Translations under genes and position numbers: made by a program
Assembly: GCF_030811835.1 (NCBI RefSeq)
Contig: NZ_JAUSRO010000008.1
Coordinates: 124,001 to 188,000, forward strand
Reading direction: 5' to 3'
Source of the DNA: Variovorax ginsengisoli
Lineage (GTDB): Bacteria > Pseudomonadota > Gammaproteobacteria > Burkholderiales > Burkholderiaceae_C
Length of the DNA: 64,000 nt
Notes under the pieces: generated by a model
What the model saw: only the letters and a program-made list of their open reading frames with translations
Told to the model about the DNA's origin: nothing
Database searches by the model: none
In this document: positions 16,206 through 26,270 of the stretch, piece by piece
Numbering within the stretch: position 1 is the stretch's first letter
Layout of the letters: each line of letters begins with the position of its first letter

Positions 16206-18203
16206 TCAGGCGCCCAGCGCGTCGATGTGCAACAGCACTTCCTTGCCCGTGTAGGTCGGCGTCACCTTGAAGCCCGGCACCGAGATGGCCGAAAACCGTC
16301 CCGTGACGCTGCCGGCGGTAACGAGCGTGAGTGTGTCACCCACACTGGGCACGGCACCCGCGGCGAAACGCAAGTTCAACGTGCCACCCAGGATGGCCAC
16401 GCCGGCCACACGCAGGCGGCCGGCACCGTTGCCGCCCAGGTTCAACTGCAGCGTGGCGCCGTCGAGTTGCGCGTAGGCACCGGCCACAGCGACCGGCGCC
16501 GCCGCATTGCACACCAGCGTGCCGGCACCGACATACACATCGCCCGCGCCGAACGCGCTGACCGAATCGGCCTGCAGCGTGCCGGCGACCAGCTGCGTGC
16601 CGCCGCTGTAGCTGTTCTTGCCGCCCAGGCGCAGCGTGCCGCTGCCTCGCTTGCTGAGCTTGCCAGCCCCACCGATGTCGTTGCGCCAGCTGTCCAGTGC
16701 ATGAAAGCCACCCAGGCTGGCGTCCATGGTCACGACCACATCGCCGTTGAAGGCGCCGTAACCATCGCCTGCGTCGAACAGGTTCAGACGGCCCCAGCCT
16801 TCGGCGTCGTCCATCACCGGATAGCCCGAAGGCAGGGCCGTGGTCTTGAGCACCACGCGGCGTTGCATCGCATCGAGGTACGGCAGGCGCGTCTCCAGCA
16901 GCACTTCCGCGCCCTTGGGCACGACCGCCGGCAGCGTGGTGTCGCCGATCTGCTTGAAGCCGAAGGTCAGCCGACGCAGATAGTCCGCACGCGCCGCCGC
17001 ATGGTCGGCAAAGCGATCGGTATCACTGCCTTGCGAATGCGCAAAGTCGTTGAGGGCGGCCGGGCTGGCCGCACCCACCGCGGTCATCAACGTGGCCTGC
17101 GCCTGCGCACGGGCGGCGGTCTTTCGTGCCGCGTTGGCCCCGGTCGACAGGCTGGCCACCGCCACGGCCTGGCCGTGCACCCGGCCACCGATCACGTCGA
17201 GCGGCGAATGCATACCCGCGAGAATGCGGTTCTCGCCCAGCTCCAGCCCGCGTGCGAGCATTTCCTGGTAGCGCTCGGGCACCACGTAAGCCACGGCGAT
17301 GGCCTTTCTCACGGCCTCGGCGGTGTGGCCGCTGATGAAGCCGCCGTCAGTTGCGGGCGTACTGCTCTTGGCGGGCTCGAGCGCCGGCACGACCTTCACG
17401 CTGCTGCTCCAGCGCCACGGCCGGGCGTACTTGAAGTAGCGCTTGGCAGGCTCGGTGGAACCGTTTTCGCCGATGTTGTTGATCAGGTCCACCACAGTGC
17501 CGAAGTCAGGGTTGGCGCTGCCGCCAACGCCGCTGTCGTTGCCCGTGTCGTCGTACCTGACGGTGGTCGCGTCCGCAGCGATGCCGGTGATGCTGGTGGT
17601 CTGGCGCGACGCCGCACGCCAGGCGGCCGTCAGCGGCCCCATGCCGTCGCTGATGCTATAGCCCTTGCCACGGCGATCGTCGAGGTAGGCCGCGAGTTCC
17701 TGCGCGGCAGTGCGCTGGTTGGTCCGGTCGACCACGTACTGGATGTTGCTGCCGAGCACGGCTGCGTTGAGCACCTTGCCGTCGGTCGCGTCGCCAGGCA
17801 CGCCGCTCCAAGTCGACGCCGCTACGGCCGGGAAACCGTCGCGCGCGGGCGCTGCTGCACCGGCATCCACCAGCAGGGTGCTGGGTTGCCAGACGTCGAG
17901 GAAGCCGGCGACGACACGCACGCCCGCATTCGTTTCCTTGGTCGCATAGCGTGCATCGCCGCGCTGGTTGCTGGCGACGTTGTCCACGAACGGGGGGATG
18001 CGTTGCGCGTCTGGCACCGGCGCGCTGTCGGTGAAGCCGAGGTCCTTGGGCGGCGTGGCTGCGGCGACTCCGGGCGATGTCGATCCGGCGGGTGCGGAGG
18101 TACTGGTGTGGACGGCGTCGTTGCCGCCACCGCAGGCGGCCAGGCAGAGCGCGGCCACCAGGGTGAGAACGAACGGGCGGCAGGAAGACAGGAAAGGAGC
18201 CAT
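16206..18203 (-). CDS. lipoprotein PAP2-type acid phosphatase with autotransporter-like beta repeat
   Basis: Predicted extracytoplasmic phosphatase. 665 aa from the ATG at 18203 (MAPFLSSCRPF). Lipobox LAAC with lipid cysteine C24 followed by GGG. All three PAP2/class A acid phosphatase motifs are present at about residues 252-335: K-x6-RP (KRYFKYARP), SGH (FISGH) and R-x5-H-x3-D (NRILAGMHSPLD). The C-terminal ~150 residues hold a passenger-type strand repeat (GSGTLRLGGKNSYSGGTQLV) but no beta-barrel. It lies on the opposite strand between gspK and gspL, so it may be anchored in the outer membrane or be T2SS cargo. Confidence 0.85.
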   Translation of the reverse strand: MAPFLSSCRPFVLTLVAALCLAACGGGNDAVHTSTSAPAGSTSPGVAAATPPKDLGFTDSAPVPDAQRIPPFVDNVASNQRGDARYATKETNAGVRVVAGFLDVWQPSTLLVDAGAAAPARDGFPAVAASTWSGVPGDATDGKVLNAAVLGSNIQYVVDRTNQRTAAQELAAYLDDRRGKGYSISDGMGPLTAAWRAASRQTTSITGIAADATTVRYDDTGNDSGVGGSANPDFGTVVDLINNIGENGSTEPAKRYFKYARPWRWSSSVKVVPALEPAKSSTPATDGGFISGHTAEAVRKAIAVAYVVPERYQEMLARGLELGENRILAGMHSPLDVIGGRVHGQAVAVASLSTGANAARKTAARAQAQATLMTAVGAASPAALNDFAHSQGSDTDRFADHAAARADYLRRLTFGFKQIGDTTLPAVVPKGAEVLLETRLPYLDAMQRRVVLKTTALPSGYPVMDDAEGWGRLNLFDAGDGYGAFNGDVVVTMDASLGGFHALDSWRNDIGGAGKLSKRGSGTLRLGGKNSYSGGTQLVAGTLQADSVSAFGAGDVYVGAGTLVCNAAAPVAVAGAYAQLDGATLQLNLGGNGAGRLRVAGVAILGGTLNLRFAAGAVPSVGDTLTLVTAGSVTGRFSAISVPGFKVTPTYTGKEVLLHIDALGA

Positions 18204-18569
18204 GGACAAAGCAAAGAGATGTTCAGGAGGACACAGGAATGGACGCGACACGACATGCAAGTCGGTGCGATGCGCCAGCACGAAAGTCGGCCGGCACATG
18301 ACAAAGCCGGCGCGTGACGACGCGACCGACGTCCGGCAATCTAGAACGACAAGAAGTCAGGCGCGTGAAACCCGCAGGGCGCGAAAGCGGCGAAAACGTG
18401 GCGTCTTCACGACAGTCGGGCTCTTTTCCCGGGCCTGCATTACCAAGGTCATACAGCTTGGTTAAAAGAGGCGGGAATCGCGTTCTGCTTTGCGAATTGC
18501 GCTATCAAATCCATAGTGATGGGCGGGTACCCGCACCCTACAATCCCCCGTCCATCCGTCTCCTATCCC
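18204..18569. other. 366-bp divergent intergenic region between the phosphatase gene and gspL
   Basis: No convincing gene. It must contain promoters for the phosphatase (leftward) and for gspLMNDEF (rightward). It holds an inverted repeat ACCAAG/CTTGGT (18442-18462, 9-base spacer), a perfect 12-bp palindrome GCGGGTACCCGC (18523-18534) and, just after it, TACAAT (18539-18544), a plausible -10 for gspL. I see no pho-box-like direct repeats, but a degenerate one could be missed. Confidence 0.6.
18523..18544 (+). promoter_or_regulatory. palindrome and candidate -10 upstream of gspL
   Basis: GCGGGTACCCGC is a perfect palindrome in the position of the promoter spacer, ending 4 bp before TACAAT. 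Initiation would fall near 18551, leaving a leader of about 20 bases before the gspL ATG. No good -35 hexamer is visible, which would fit activator dependence, but this is inference. Confidence 0.35.
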
Positions 18570-19778
18570 ATGGCCCTCCTATTTGTCATCACCCCGCTGC
18601 CGCCGGCTTCTGCCAGCGATGCCTACGGCTGGGCGCTGTGGTCGGCTGACGGCCGCCAGGTGCGCGAGCATGGCAGCGCCCCGCCTGCTTTGCTGCCCAG
18701 TGCCAGCGAGGTGCTGCTGGGCGTGCCCGCCGCCGCCCTGTCCTGGCACCAGGTGACGCTGCCCCAGGGCAGCCTGAGCGGCAATGTGCGCCTGCGTGCA
18801 ATGCTCGCCGGCCTGCTCGAAGACCGGTTGCTCGACGACCCCGAACTGCTGCATTTCGCCCTGGCGCCCGGTGCCCAGGCCGGCGCGCCTGCCTGGGTGG
18901 CGGCATGCAACCGGGCCTGGTTGCGCGCGGCGGTGCAGGCGATCGAATCGACCGGACGGCGCGTCATGCGCATCGTGCCGGAATGGACGCCCCAGCCTGC
19001 CGGTGCGCCCTCGATGGTGTTTGCCACCGGCGAGGACGAAAAGGCCCTCGTCACGGTCTGCGATGCCAGCGGCGTGGTCACGCTGCCCCTCGACGCCGCC
19101 AGCCTGGCGGTGATCGGCGCGCTGCCAGAAGACACGACGTTGCAGACCGAACCCGCCGTGGCCGAGCGTGCCGAGCAGGTGTTCGGCCAGCGCATTCCGA
19201 TCCTCACCACCGAGGCGCGCTGGATGCAGGCCAGCCAGTCGCCCTGGGACCTCGCGCAGTTCGACCTGGCCTCCACCGGCCGCGCGCGGGCCGGCAAGAA
19301 ACTCAACGCCGTGGTCCAGACCCTGCGGCACGCACCACAATGGCGTGCCGCGCGCTGGGGCGCTGCACTGCTGCTCGTCGCGCAGCTGGTGGGCGTCAAC
19401 GCCTGGGCCTGGAAGGAACGCAATGCGCTCGAAGCCAAGCGCGGTGCGGTCCGCAGCGTCCTCACACAGACCTTTCCCGCAGTGCAACTGGTGGTCGATG
19501 CGCCGGTGCAGATGTCGCGCGAAGTCGCGCTGCTTCAGGTGGCCACCGGGGGCGTGACGCCCAGCGACCTCGAACCCATGCTCGCCGCGGTGGGCGCCAG
19601 CCTCTCGCCCGGCCGCACGCCGAGCGCCATCGACTACAGCGGCGGCCAGTTGCGTCTGCGCGGCCTCGGCCTGCAGGCCTCCGACGCCGAGCGGTTGTCG
19701 GCCACGCTGTCCACGCGCGGCTACAGCGCACGCGCCGAAGGCGACCTGCTGCTGGTGCAGGCGGAATCGTCACGATGA
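18570..19778 (+). CDS. gspL: type II secretion system protein L
   Basis: Bitopic inner-membrane protein that holds the GspE ATPase at the assembly platform. 402 aa from the ATG at 18570 (MALLFVITPLPP). The N-terminal ~270 residues are the actin-like cytoplasmic domain, one span lies near residues 270-285 (WGAALLLVAQLVGVNAWAW), and the C-terminal ferredoxin-like periplasmic domain includes VTPSDLEPMLAAVG. First gene of gspLMNDEF; overlaps gspM by ATGA. Confidence 0.92.
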   Translation: MALLFVITPLPPASASDAYGWALWSADGRQVREHGSAPPALLPSASEVLLGVPAAALSWHQVTLPQGSLSGNVRLRAMLAGLLEDRLLDDPELLHFALAPGAQAGAPAWVAACNRAWLRAAVQAIESTGRRVMRIVPEWTPQPAGAPSMVFATGEDEKALVTVCDASGVVTLPLDAASLAVIGALPEDTTLQTEPAVAERAEQVFGQRIPILTTEARWMQASQSPWDLAQFDLASTGRARAGKKLNAVVQTLRHAPQWRAARWGAALLLVAQLVGVNAWAWKERNALEAKRGAVRSVLTQTFPAVQLVVDAPVQMSREVALLQVATGGVTPSDLEPMLAAVGASLSPGRTPSAIDYSGGQLRLRGLGLQASDAERLSATLSTRGYSARAEGDLLLVQAESSR

Positions 19779-20389
19779 GCGCGCTCGCCACTTTCCACGT
19801 ACGCCGCAAGCTCTGGTGGGCACAACTCGCGCCGCGCGAACAACGCCTGGCGACGGTAGCGCTCACGCTCGTGGTGCTGGCGCTGCTGTGGTGGGTCGCC
19901 CTTGCGCCGGCACTGCGCACACTGGCCGACGCGCCTGCCGCACATGCGCAGCTCGACGCCCAGCTCCAGCAGATGAGCACGCTGCAGGCCCAGGCCCGTC
20001 AACTTCAGACGCAGCCGCGCGTACCGCGCGACGACGCGCTGCGCGCGCTGGAAGGCGCTGTGCGCGATGGCCTGCCGAACGCCCAGCTGCAGGTCGCCGG
20101 CGCCAGCGAGGGTGCCACGGTGACGGTGCGCAGCACCGCACCCGACGCCCTGGCGCAATGGCTGGCCCAGGCGCGCGCCAATGCACGCGCGGTGCCGCGT
20201 GAAGTCCACCTCACGCGCAGCCAGGCACTGCCGGTTGCGCCCACCAGCCCACGCCCGGCCGCGCTGCCTGCGGGCCGCCCGGCAGCAGCCCCGACTTTGG
20301 CTTTGGCTGCAACGCCCGCCGAAGCCTCGGCCACGCCGGCTGCCCCCCGCTGGGATGGCACGCTGGTCATGAGCCTGCCGGCGCGCTGA
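19775..20389 (+). CDS. gspM: type II secretion system protein M
   Basis: Small inner-membrane partner of GspL. 204 aa from the ATG at 19775 (MSALATFHVRRKLWWAQL), ATGA-coupled to gspL. One span near residues 27-47 (LATVALTLVVLALLWWVAL), then a coiled-coil stretch rich in Q/A and a periplasmic ferredoxin-like domain with the VTVRSTAPDALAQWLAQA segment. An Ala/Pro-rich linker precedes a final short strand (WDGTLVMSLPAR). Confidence 0.88.
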   Translation: MSALATFHVRRKLWWAQLAPREQRLATVALTLVVLALLWWVALAPALRTLADAPAAHAQLDAQLQQMSTLQAQARQLQTQPRVPRDDALRALEGAVRDGLPNAQLQVAGASEGATVTVRSTAPDALAQWLAQARANARAVPREVHLTRSQALPVAPTSPRPAALPAGRPAAAPTLALAATPAEASATPAAPRWDGTLVMSLPAR

Positions 20390-20402
20390 GCCCCGCACCC
20401 CC

Positions 20403-21209
20403 ATGGCAACCTCCGCCCCTCTTCGCCCGCTGCATGCTGCGGCCACGGCCGGCTGGCGCTGGGCCGTCGCAGGCGCACTGCTGGGCACCCTGCTGACGCT
20501 CGCGCTGTTCGCGCCTGCACGCTGGCTCGCCTCGGCACTCGTGCATTGGACCGACGGCCACCTGCGGCTGGTCAATGCGCGCGGCACGGTCTGGAACGGA
20601 ACGGCCGGGCTGGTATTCGCCAGCGGCGTCGGCGGCGCGGAGGCGATTTCGTTGCCGGGCCAGTTCCACTGGCGCCTGCGGCCGCGCTGGGACGGTGTGA
20701 GCGCCGCGCTCGACCTGCCCTGCTGCGCACCGGCGCCGCTGCAATTGCTGGCGCATCCACGCAGCAACGGCGTACAGCTGGTGCTGGCCGATGGCCGCTC
20801 GCGCTGGCCCGCGGCCATGCTGACCGGTTTCGGCGCGCCCTTCAACACGCTCAAGACCGAAGGCGTGCTCGACCTGATCACGCAGTCCTTCGCCGTCGAG
20901 GTGCAGGGCCGGCAGCTCGCGCTGCAGGGTCGCGCCACCCTGGATGCAAGCGACATCTCCTCCAGCCTGTCGACCCTGCGGCCGATGGGCAGCTACCGTC
21001 TGGCGCTGCAAGGCGGCAGCACGCCGAGCCTGCTGCTGACCACACGCGAAGGCAGCCTGCAACTCAACGGCAGCGGTTACTGGACCGGCACGGCCATGCG
21101 CTTCAATGGCGAGGCCAGTGCCGCGCCCGGCAGCGAAGACGCGCTATCGAATCTGTTGAACATCATCGGGCGGCGCAACGGCGCGCGCTCGCTCATCACC
21201 CTGGGTTGA
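20403..21209 (+). CDS. gspN: type II secretion system protein N
   Basis: T2SS accessory inner-membrane protein of the GspN family. 268 aa. One N-terminal span (about residues 19-43), then a mostly beta periplasmic domain with LVNARGTVWNGTAGLVF, the hallmark GspN motif, and the C-terminal NGSGYWTGTAMRFNGEA segment. It lies 13 bp after gspM and 2 bp before gspD. GspN is not essential in all T2SS and is commonly seen in beta-proteobacterial loci. Confidence 0.88.
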   Translation: MATSAPLRPLHAAATAGWRWAVAGALLGTLLTLALFAPARWLASALVHWTDGHLRLVNARGTVWNGTAGLVFASGVGGAEAISLPGQFHWRLRPRWDGVSAALDLPCCAPAPLQLLAHPRSNGVQLVLADGRSRWPAAMLTGFGAPFNTLKTEGVLDLITQSFAVEVQGRQLALQGRATLDASDISSSLSTLRPMGSYRLALQGGSTPSLLLTTREGSLQLNGSGYWTGTAMRFNGEASAAPGSEDALSNLLNIIGRRNGARSLITLG

Positions 21210-21211
21210 CC

Positions 21212-23488
21212 ATGAAGCATCTGTCTTCGCACGGCGTTCGTACCGGCCTCGTCGCACTTGCGGCGCAGCTGGTGTTCGCCGCCTGCATTCCAACGGCTTT
21301 CGCGCAGGACACGGTACCGCGCCGCGGCGAGCCGATCACCTTGAACTTCAGCAATGCCGAAATCGAATCGGTGGCGCGCACGATGGCAGTGGTCACCGGC
21401 AGAGATGTCGTGGTGGACCCGCGCGTCAAGGGCACGATGACGCTGGTCACCGACCGCGCCATCGCACCGGCCGCAGCGTTCAACCAGTTCGCCGCCGCGC
21501 TGCGCCTGCAGGGCTTTGCGGTGGTGCAGGCCGACGGCCTCTACAAGATCGTGCCTGAAGCCGACGCCAAGCTGCAAAGCAGTGCCATCGCCGGCTCGAC
21601 CGGCGCGGCCGCGCGCATGAGCGGCAACCAGATCGTCACGCAGGTCTTCAAGCTCAACTACGAATCGGCCAACAACCTGCTGCCGGTGCTGCGCCCACTG
21701 ATCGCGCCGAACAACACCATCAACGTGAACCCCGGCAACAACTCGCTGGTGATCACCGACTACGCCGAAAACCTGAGCCGGCTCGCGCGCATCGTGGCCT
21801 CGCTCGACGTACCCAATGCGTCGGACATCGAGGTGATTCCGCTGCGCCACGCCATCGCCACCGACATGGTGCCGCTGGTCACGCGCCTGCTCGAAGGCGG
21901 CACGGGCACCGCGGGCGGCGCTGCCGCACCGGGCGTCGTCGACGCCTCCTTTCGCACCGCACTGCAGGCCGATCCGCGCAGCAATTCGCTGATCCTGCGC
22001 GCGGCCAATCCGGCTCGGGCGCAGCTGGTGCGATCGCTCATCGACAAACTCGACCGCGCGCCCATCGACAGCAGCAACGGCGCGGCCGGCAACATCTATG
22101 TGGTCTACCTGAAGAACGCCGATGCAGTGAAGCTGGCGACCACGCTGCGCGCGGCGATGACCAGCAACAACGCAGGCGGCGCATCGGGTGCGATGGCGGG
22201 CAACACCGGCTCGTCCGGCACCTCGGGCACGACCAACCAGCCGCAGAACAGCTCGACCGGCGGCGTCACCAGCGCGGCGGCCAGCGCGCCGCTCAACAAC
22301 GCCAATCAGCCGTCCACCGGTGGCCAGATCCAGGCCGACCCGTCCACCAATTCGCTGATCATCACTGCCCCCGAGCCGCAGTACAGGCAGCTTCGCGCGG
22401 TGATCGACAAGCTCGACGGGCGGCGCGCACAGGTCATGGTCGAGAGCCTGATCGTGGAGGTGAACGCCGACAAGGCCGCCGAATTCGGCGTGCAGTGGCA
22501 GACGGCCATCGGCGCGACTGGCGCCATCGGCACCAACTCCAGCCTGGCCGGCTCCAACATCCTGGCGCTGTCGGCCGGCACCGCGCAAGCCTCGTCGGGC
22601 TTCAATATCGGGCTGGGCACCAAGGTCAACGGCGTGAGCGCGCTCGGTCTGGTCGCGCGCTTTCTGCAGAGCAATGGCGAAGGCAATGTGCTCTCCACAC
22701 CCAACCTGCTCACGCTGGACAACGAAGAAGCCAAGATCGTGATCGGCCAGAACGTGCCCTTCGTGACCGGCCAGTACACCAGCACTGGCAGCAGCAGCAC
22801 CTCGGTCAGCCCGTTTCAGACCATCGAGCGCAAGGACGTGGGCCTGACGCTGCGCGTGCGCCCGCAGATCAGCGAGAACGGGACCGTGAAGATGACCATC
22901 TTCCAGGAGGTCTCCAACGTGGTGGCCAACACCGCCAACAACACGAATGGCCCCACGACCAGCAAGCGCTCGATCGAGTCGAGCGTGGTGGTCGACGACG
23001 GCAGCATCATCGTCATCGGCGGGCTGCTGCAAGACGAATACAGCCGCCAGGACGAGAAGGTGCCGGGCCTGGGCGACATCCCGGTCGTGGGCAGCCTCTT
23101 CAAGAGCGAGGTGCGCAGCCGTACCAAGAGCAACCTGATGGTGTTCCTGCGGCCCACGGTGCTGCGCGACAACGCCAGCGGCGAGCTGCTGGCCTCCGAA
23201 CGCTACGACGCGCTGCGCGCGCTGCAGCAGACCTACCAGCCCGACAGGCAGAACATCATGCTGCGTGGCGTCGATTCGGCGCCGGTGGTGCCGGCCCTGC
23301 CACCCCCCACCGTGCCGCCGATGCCTGAGACGCCCGCCGATGCTCCGAAGCCGGGCAGCCGCCGCATCGAGGGAACCCGCCTGATCCCGCCGCCGATGAT
23401 CGACACCGCCCCGCTGCTCACCCCGAGCCCGCTGCGCGGCGCCCTGCCGCCGACGGCCGACCCGACGACGCGGCGCGAGCTGCCCTGA
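21212..23488 (+). CDS. gspD: type II secretion system secretin GspD
   Basis: Outer-membrane gated channel of the T2SS. 758 aa from the ATG at 21212 (MKHLSSHGVRTGL); the frame is open further upstream but overlaps gspN. Signal peptide ending near AFAQ, N0 domain (ITLNFSNAEIESVARTMAV), three N1-N3 KH-like repeats, with a Ser/Gly/Asn-rich insertion in N3, then the secretin core with VPFVTG and VVVDDGSIIVIGGLL. The C-terminal ~85 residues after the barrel are Pro-rich and lack an obvious S-domain, so the pilotin, if any, is unclear. Separated from gspE by 5 bp. Confidence 0.95.
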   Translation: MKHLSSHGVRTGLVALAAQLVFAACIPTAFAQDTVPRRGEPITLNFSNAEIESVARTMAVVTGRDVVVDPRVKGTMTLVTDRAIAPAAAFNQFAAALRLQGFAVVQADGLYKIVPEADAKLQSSAIAGSTGAAARMSGNQIVTQVFKLNYESANNLLPVLRPLIAPNNTINVNPGNNSLVITDYAENLSRLARIVASLDVPNASDIEVIPLRHAIATDMVPLVTRLLEGGTGTAGGAAAPGVVDASFRTALQADPRSNSLILRAANPARAQLVRSLIDKLDRAPIDSSNGAAGNIYVVYLKNADAVKLATTLRAAMTSNNAGGASGAMAGNTGSSGTSGTTNQPQNSSTGGVTSAAASAPLNNANQPSTGGQIQADPSTNSLIITAPEPQYRQLRAVIDKLDGRRAQVMVESLIVEVNADKAAEFGVQWQTAIGATGAIGTNSSLAGSNILALSAGTAQASSGFNIGLGTKVNGVSALGLVARFLQSNGEGNVLSTPNLLTLDNEEAKIVIGQNVPFVTGQYTSTGSSSTSVSPFQTIERKDVGLTLRVRPQISENGTVKMTIFQEVSNVVANTANNTNGPTTSKRSIESSVVVDDGSIIVIGGLLQDEYSRQDEKVPGLGDIPVVGSLFKSEVRSRTKSNLMVFLRPTVLRDNASGELLASERYDALRALQQTYQPDRQNIMLRGVDSAPVVPALPPPTVPPMPETPADAPKPGSRRIEGTRLIPPPMIDTAPLLTPSPLRGALPPTADPTTRRELP

Positions 23489-23493
23489 AGACC

Positions 23494-24915
<1,422 letters not shown>

Positions 24916-24925
24916 GCGCACGTCC

Positions 24926-26158
24926 ATGCCCGCCTATTCCTTCGAAGCCGTCGACGCCCAGGGCGAGCCGCGCAAGGGCGTGCTGGAGGCAGACACCGCA
25001 CGCAGCGCGCGCGGCATGCTGCGCGCGCAGAACCTCATTCCGCTGGAGGTCACGCTGGTCGGCAGCGCGGTCGGCAATGCGCCCACCAGCAGCCGATGGC
25101 GCCGCTCGATCGGGGGCGGCCGTGTCTTCAACTCGACCGGCCTGGCGGTGTGGACGCGCCAGCTGGCCGGCCTGGTGTCGTCGGGCCTGCCGCTCGAACG
25201 CGCATTGACGGCGCTGACCGACGAATCGGAAAGCGAACAGCAACGCAACCTCATCGCCTCGCTGCGCGCCGAGGTCAACGGCGGCTCGCCCTTTGCGCGC
25301 GCGCTGTCGCAGCATCCGCACGAGTTCTCCGCCATCTACACCGCCGTCATCGGCGCGGGCGAGCAGACCGGCAACCTCGGCCTGGTGCTCGAACGCCTGG
25401 CCGACGACCTCGAAGAGCGCCAGGCGTTGCAACAGAAGCTGGTGGGCGCTGCGCTGTATCCGGCCATCGTCACGCTGGTGGCGATCGTGATCGTGATCTT
25501 TCTCGTGAGCTACGTGGTGCCGCAGGTGGCCAACGTGTTCGCGGGCACCAAGCGGGCGCTGCCCTTCCTGACGGTGGCCATGCTCGCCATCAGCGACTTC
25601 GTGCGCGGCTACGGCTGGTCGATGCTGATCGCCATCGCGCTGGCAGTCGTCGCCATGCGCGCGGCACTCGCGCGCGACGCCTTTCGCGAGAAATTCGACG
25701 CGGCCTGGCTGCGGCTGCCGCTGGTCGGCAAGCTCGCGCGCGGCTACAACGCGGCGCGCTTTGCCAGCACGCTGGCGATGCTGGCGACGGCCGGCGTGCC
25801 AATCCTGCGCGCGCTGCAGGCGGCCGCCGAGACGCTGGGCAACCGCGCCATGCGCGCCGATGCGCTCGATGCACTGGTGCTGGTGCGCGAAGGCGCGCCA
25901 CTGGCCTCGGCACTGGCGCAGAAAAAACGCTTTCCGGGCATCGTCTCGATGTTTGCGCGTCTGGGCGAACAGACCGGCACGCTGCCGCTGATGCTGCAGC
26001 GTGCGTCCAACCAGCTGGGCGCCGAAGTGCAACGCCGCGCCATGCACCTGGCGACCATCCTCGAGCCGCTGCTGATCGTGGCCATGGGCGGGGTGGTGAT
26101 GCTGATCGTGCTGGCGGTGCTCATGCCGATCATCCAGCTCAACCAGTTTGTCAAATGA
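24926..26158 (+). CDS. gspF: type II secretion inner-membrane platform protein GspF
   Basis: Polytopic membrane core of the assembly platform. 410 aa, starting MPAYSFEAVDAQGEPRKG, the standard GspF opening. Two homologous cytoplasmic GspF domains (about residues 75-195 and 275-395, with LVSSGLPLERAL and LATAGVPILRAL), each followed by hydrophobic spans (VAIVIVIFLVSYVVP and the C-terminal VVMLIVLAVLMPII). Last gene of the gsp run; a repeat element follows immediately. Confidence 0.95.
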   Translation: MPAYSFEAVDAQGEPRKGVLEADTARSARGMLRAQNLIPLEVTLVGSAVGNAPTSSRWRRSIGGGRVFNSTGLAVWTRQLAGLVSSGLPLERALTALTDESESEQQRNLIASLRAEVNGGSPFARALSQHPHEFSAIYTAVIGAGEQTGNLGLVLERLADDLEERQALQQKLVGAALYPAIVTLVAIVIVIFLVSYVVPQVANVFAGTKRALPFLTVAMLAISDFVRGYGWSMLIAIALAVVAMRAALARDAFREKFDAAWLRLPLVGKLARGYNAARFASTLAMLATAGVPILRALQAAAETLGNRAMRADALDALVLVREGAPLASALAQKKRFPGIVSMFARLGEQTGTLPLMLQRASNQLGAEVQRRAMHLATILEPLLIVAMGGVVMLIVLAVLMPIIQLNQFVK

Positions 26159-26162
26159 AGCA

Positions 26163-26262
26163 CACCCCCAGTCTTCGCGCACTGCGTGTCGCTTCGCCAA
26201 CCCCCTTGCAGGGGGCAACGCCAACGGCCCGGCAGAGCCGGTTCGGTGGCGTTCCTGGAAGG
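26163..26262 (+). repeat. dispersed intergenic repeat with two hairpins, copy B
   Basis: Matches the minus strand of 3988-4090. It starts 5 bp after the gspF stop and runs into the ribosome-binding site of the 5'-nucleotidase gene. Hairpins CCCCC-ttgca-GGGGG (26201-26215) and CCGGC-aga-GCCGG (26229-26241) are preserved although the first loop differs from copy A, which argues for selection on, or inheritance of, the folded form. It points in the direction of transcription, as copy A does. Confidence 0.8.
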
Positions 26263-26270
26263 AGGTGCGC

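Noticed and set aside
16227-18317. A 696-codon plus-strand frame antisense to the acid phosphatase
   Set aside because: Would fill the gsp operon neatly, but it has no domain, while the minus-strand product has a lipobox and all PAP2 motifs.
26148-26270. An N-terminal extension of the 5'-nucleotidase reading through the repeat
   Set aside because: The extension is translated repeat DNA (same amino-acid pattern appears from copy A) and overlaps gspF. The GTG at 26271 has a good ribosome site and matches the family start.
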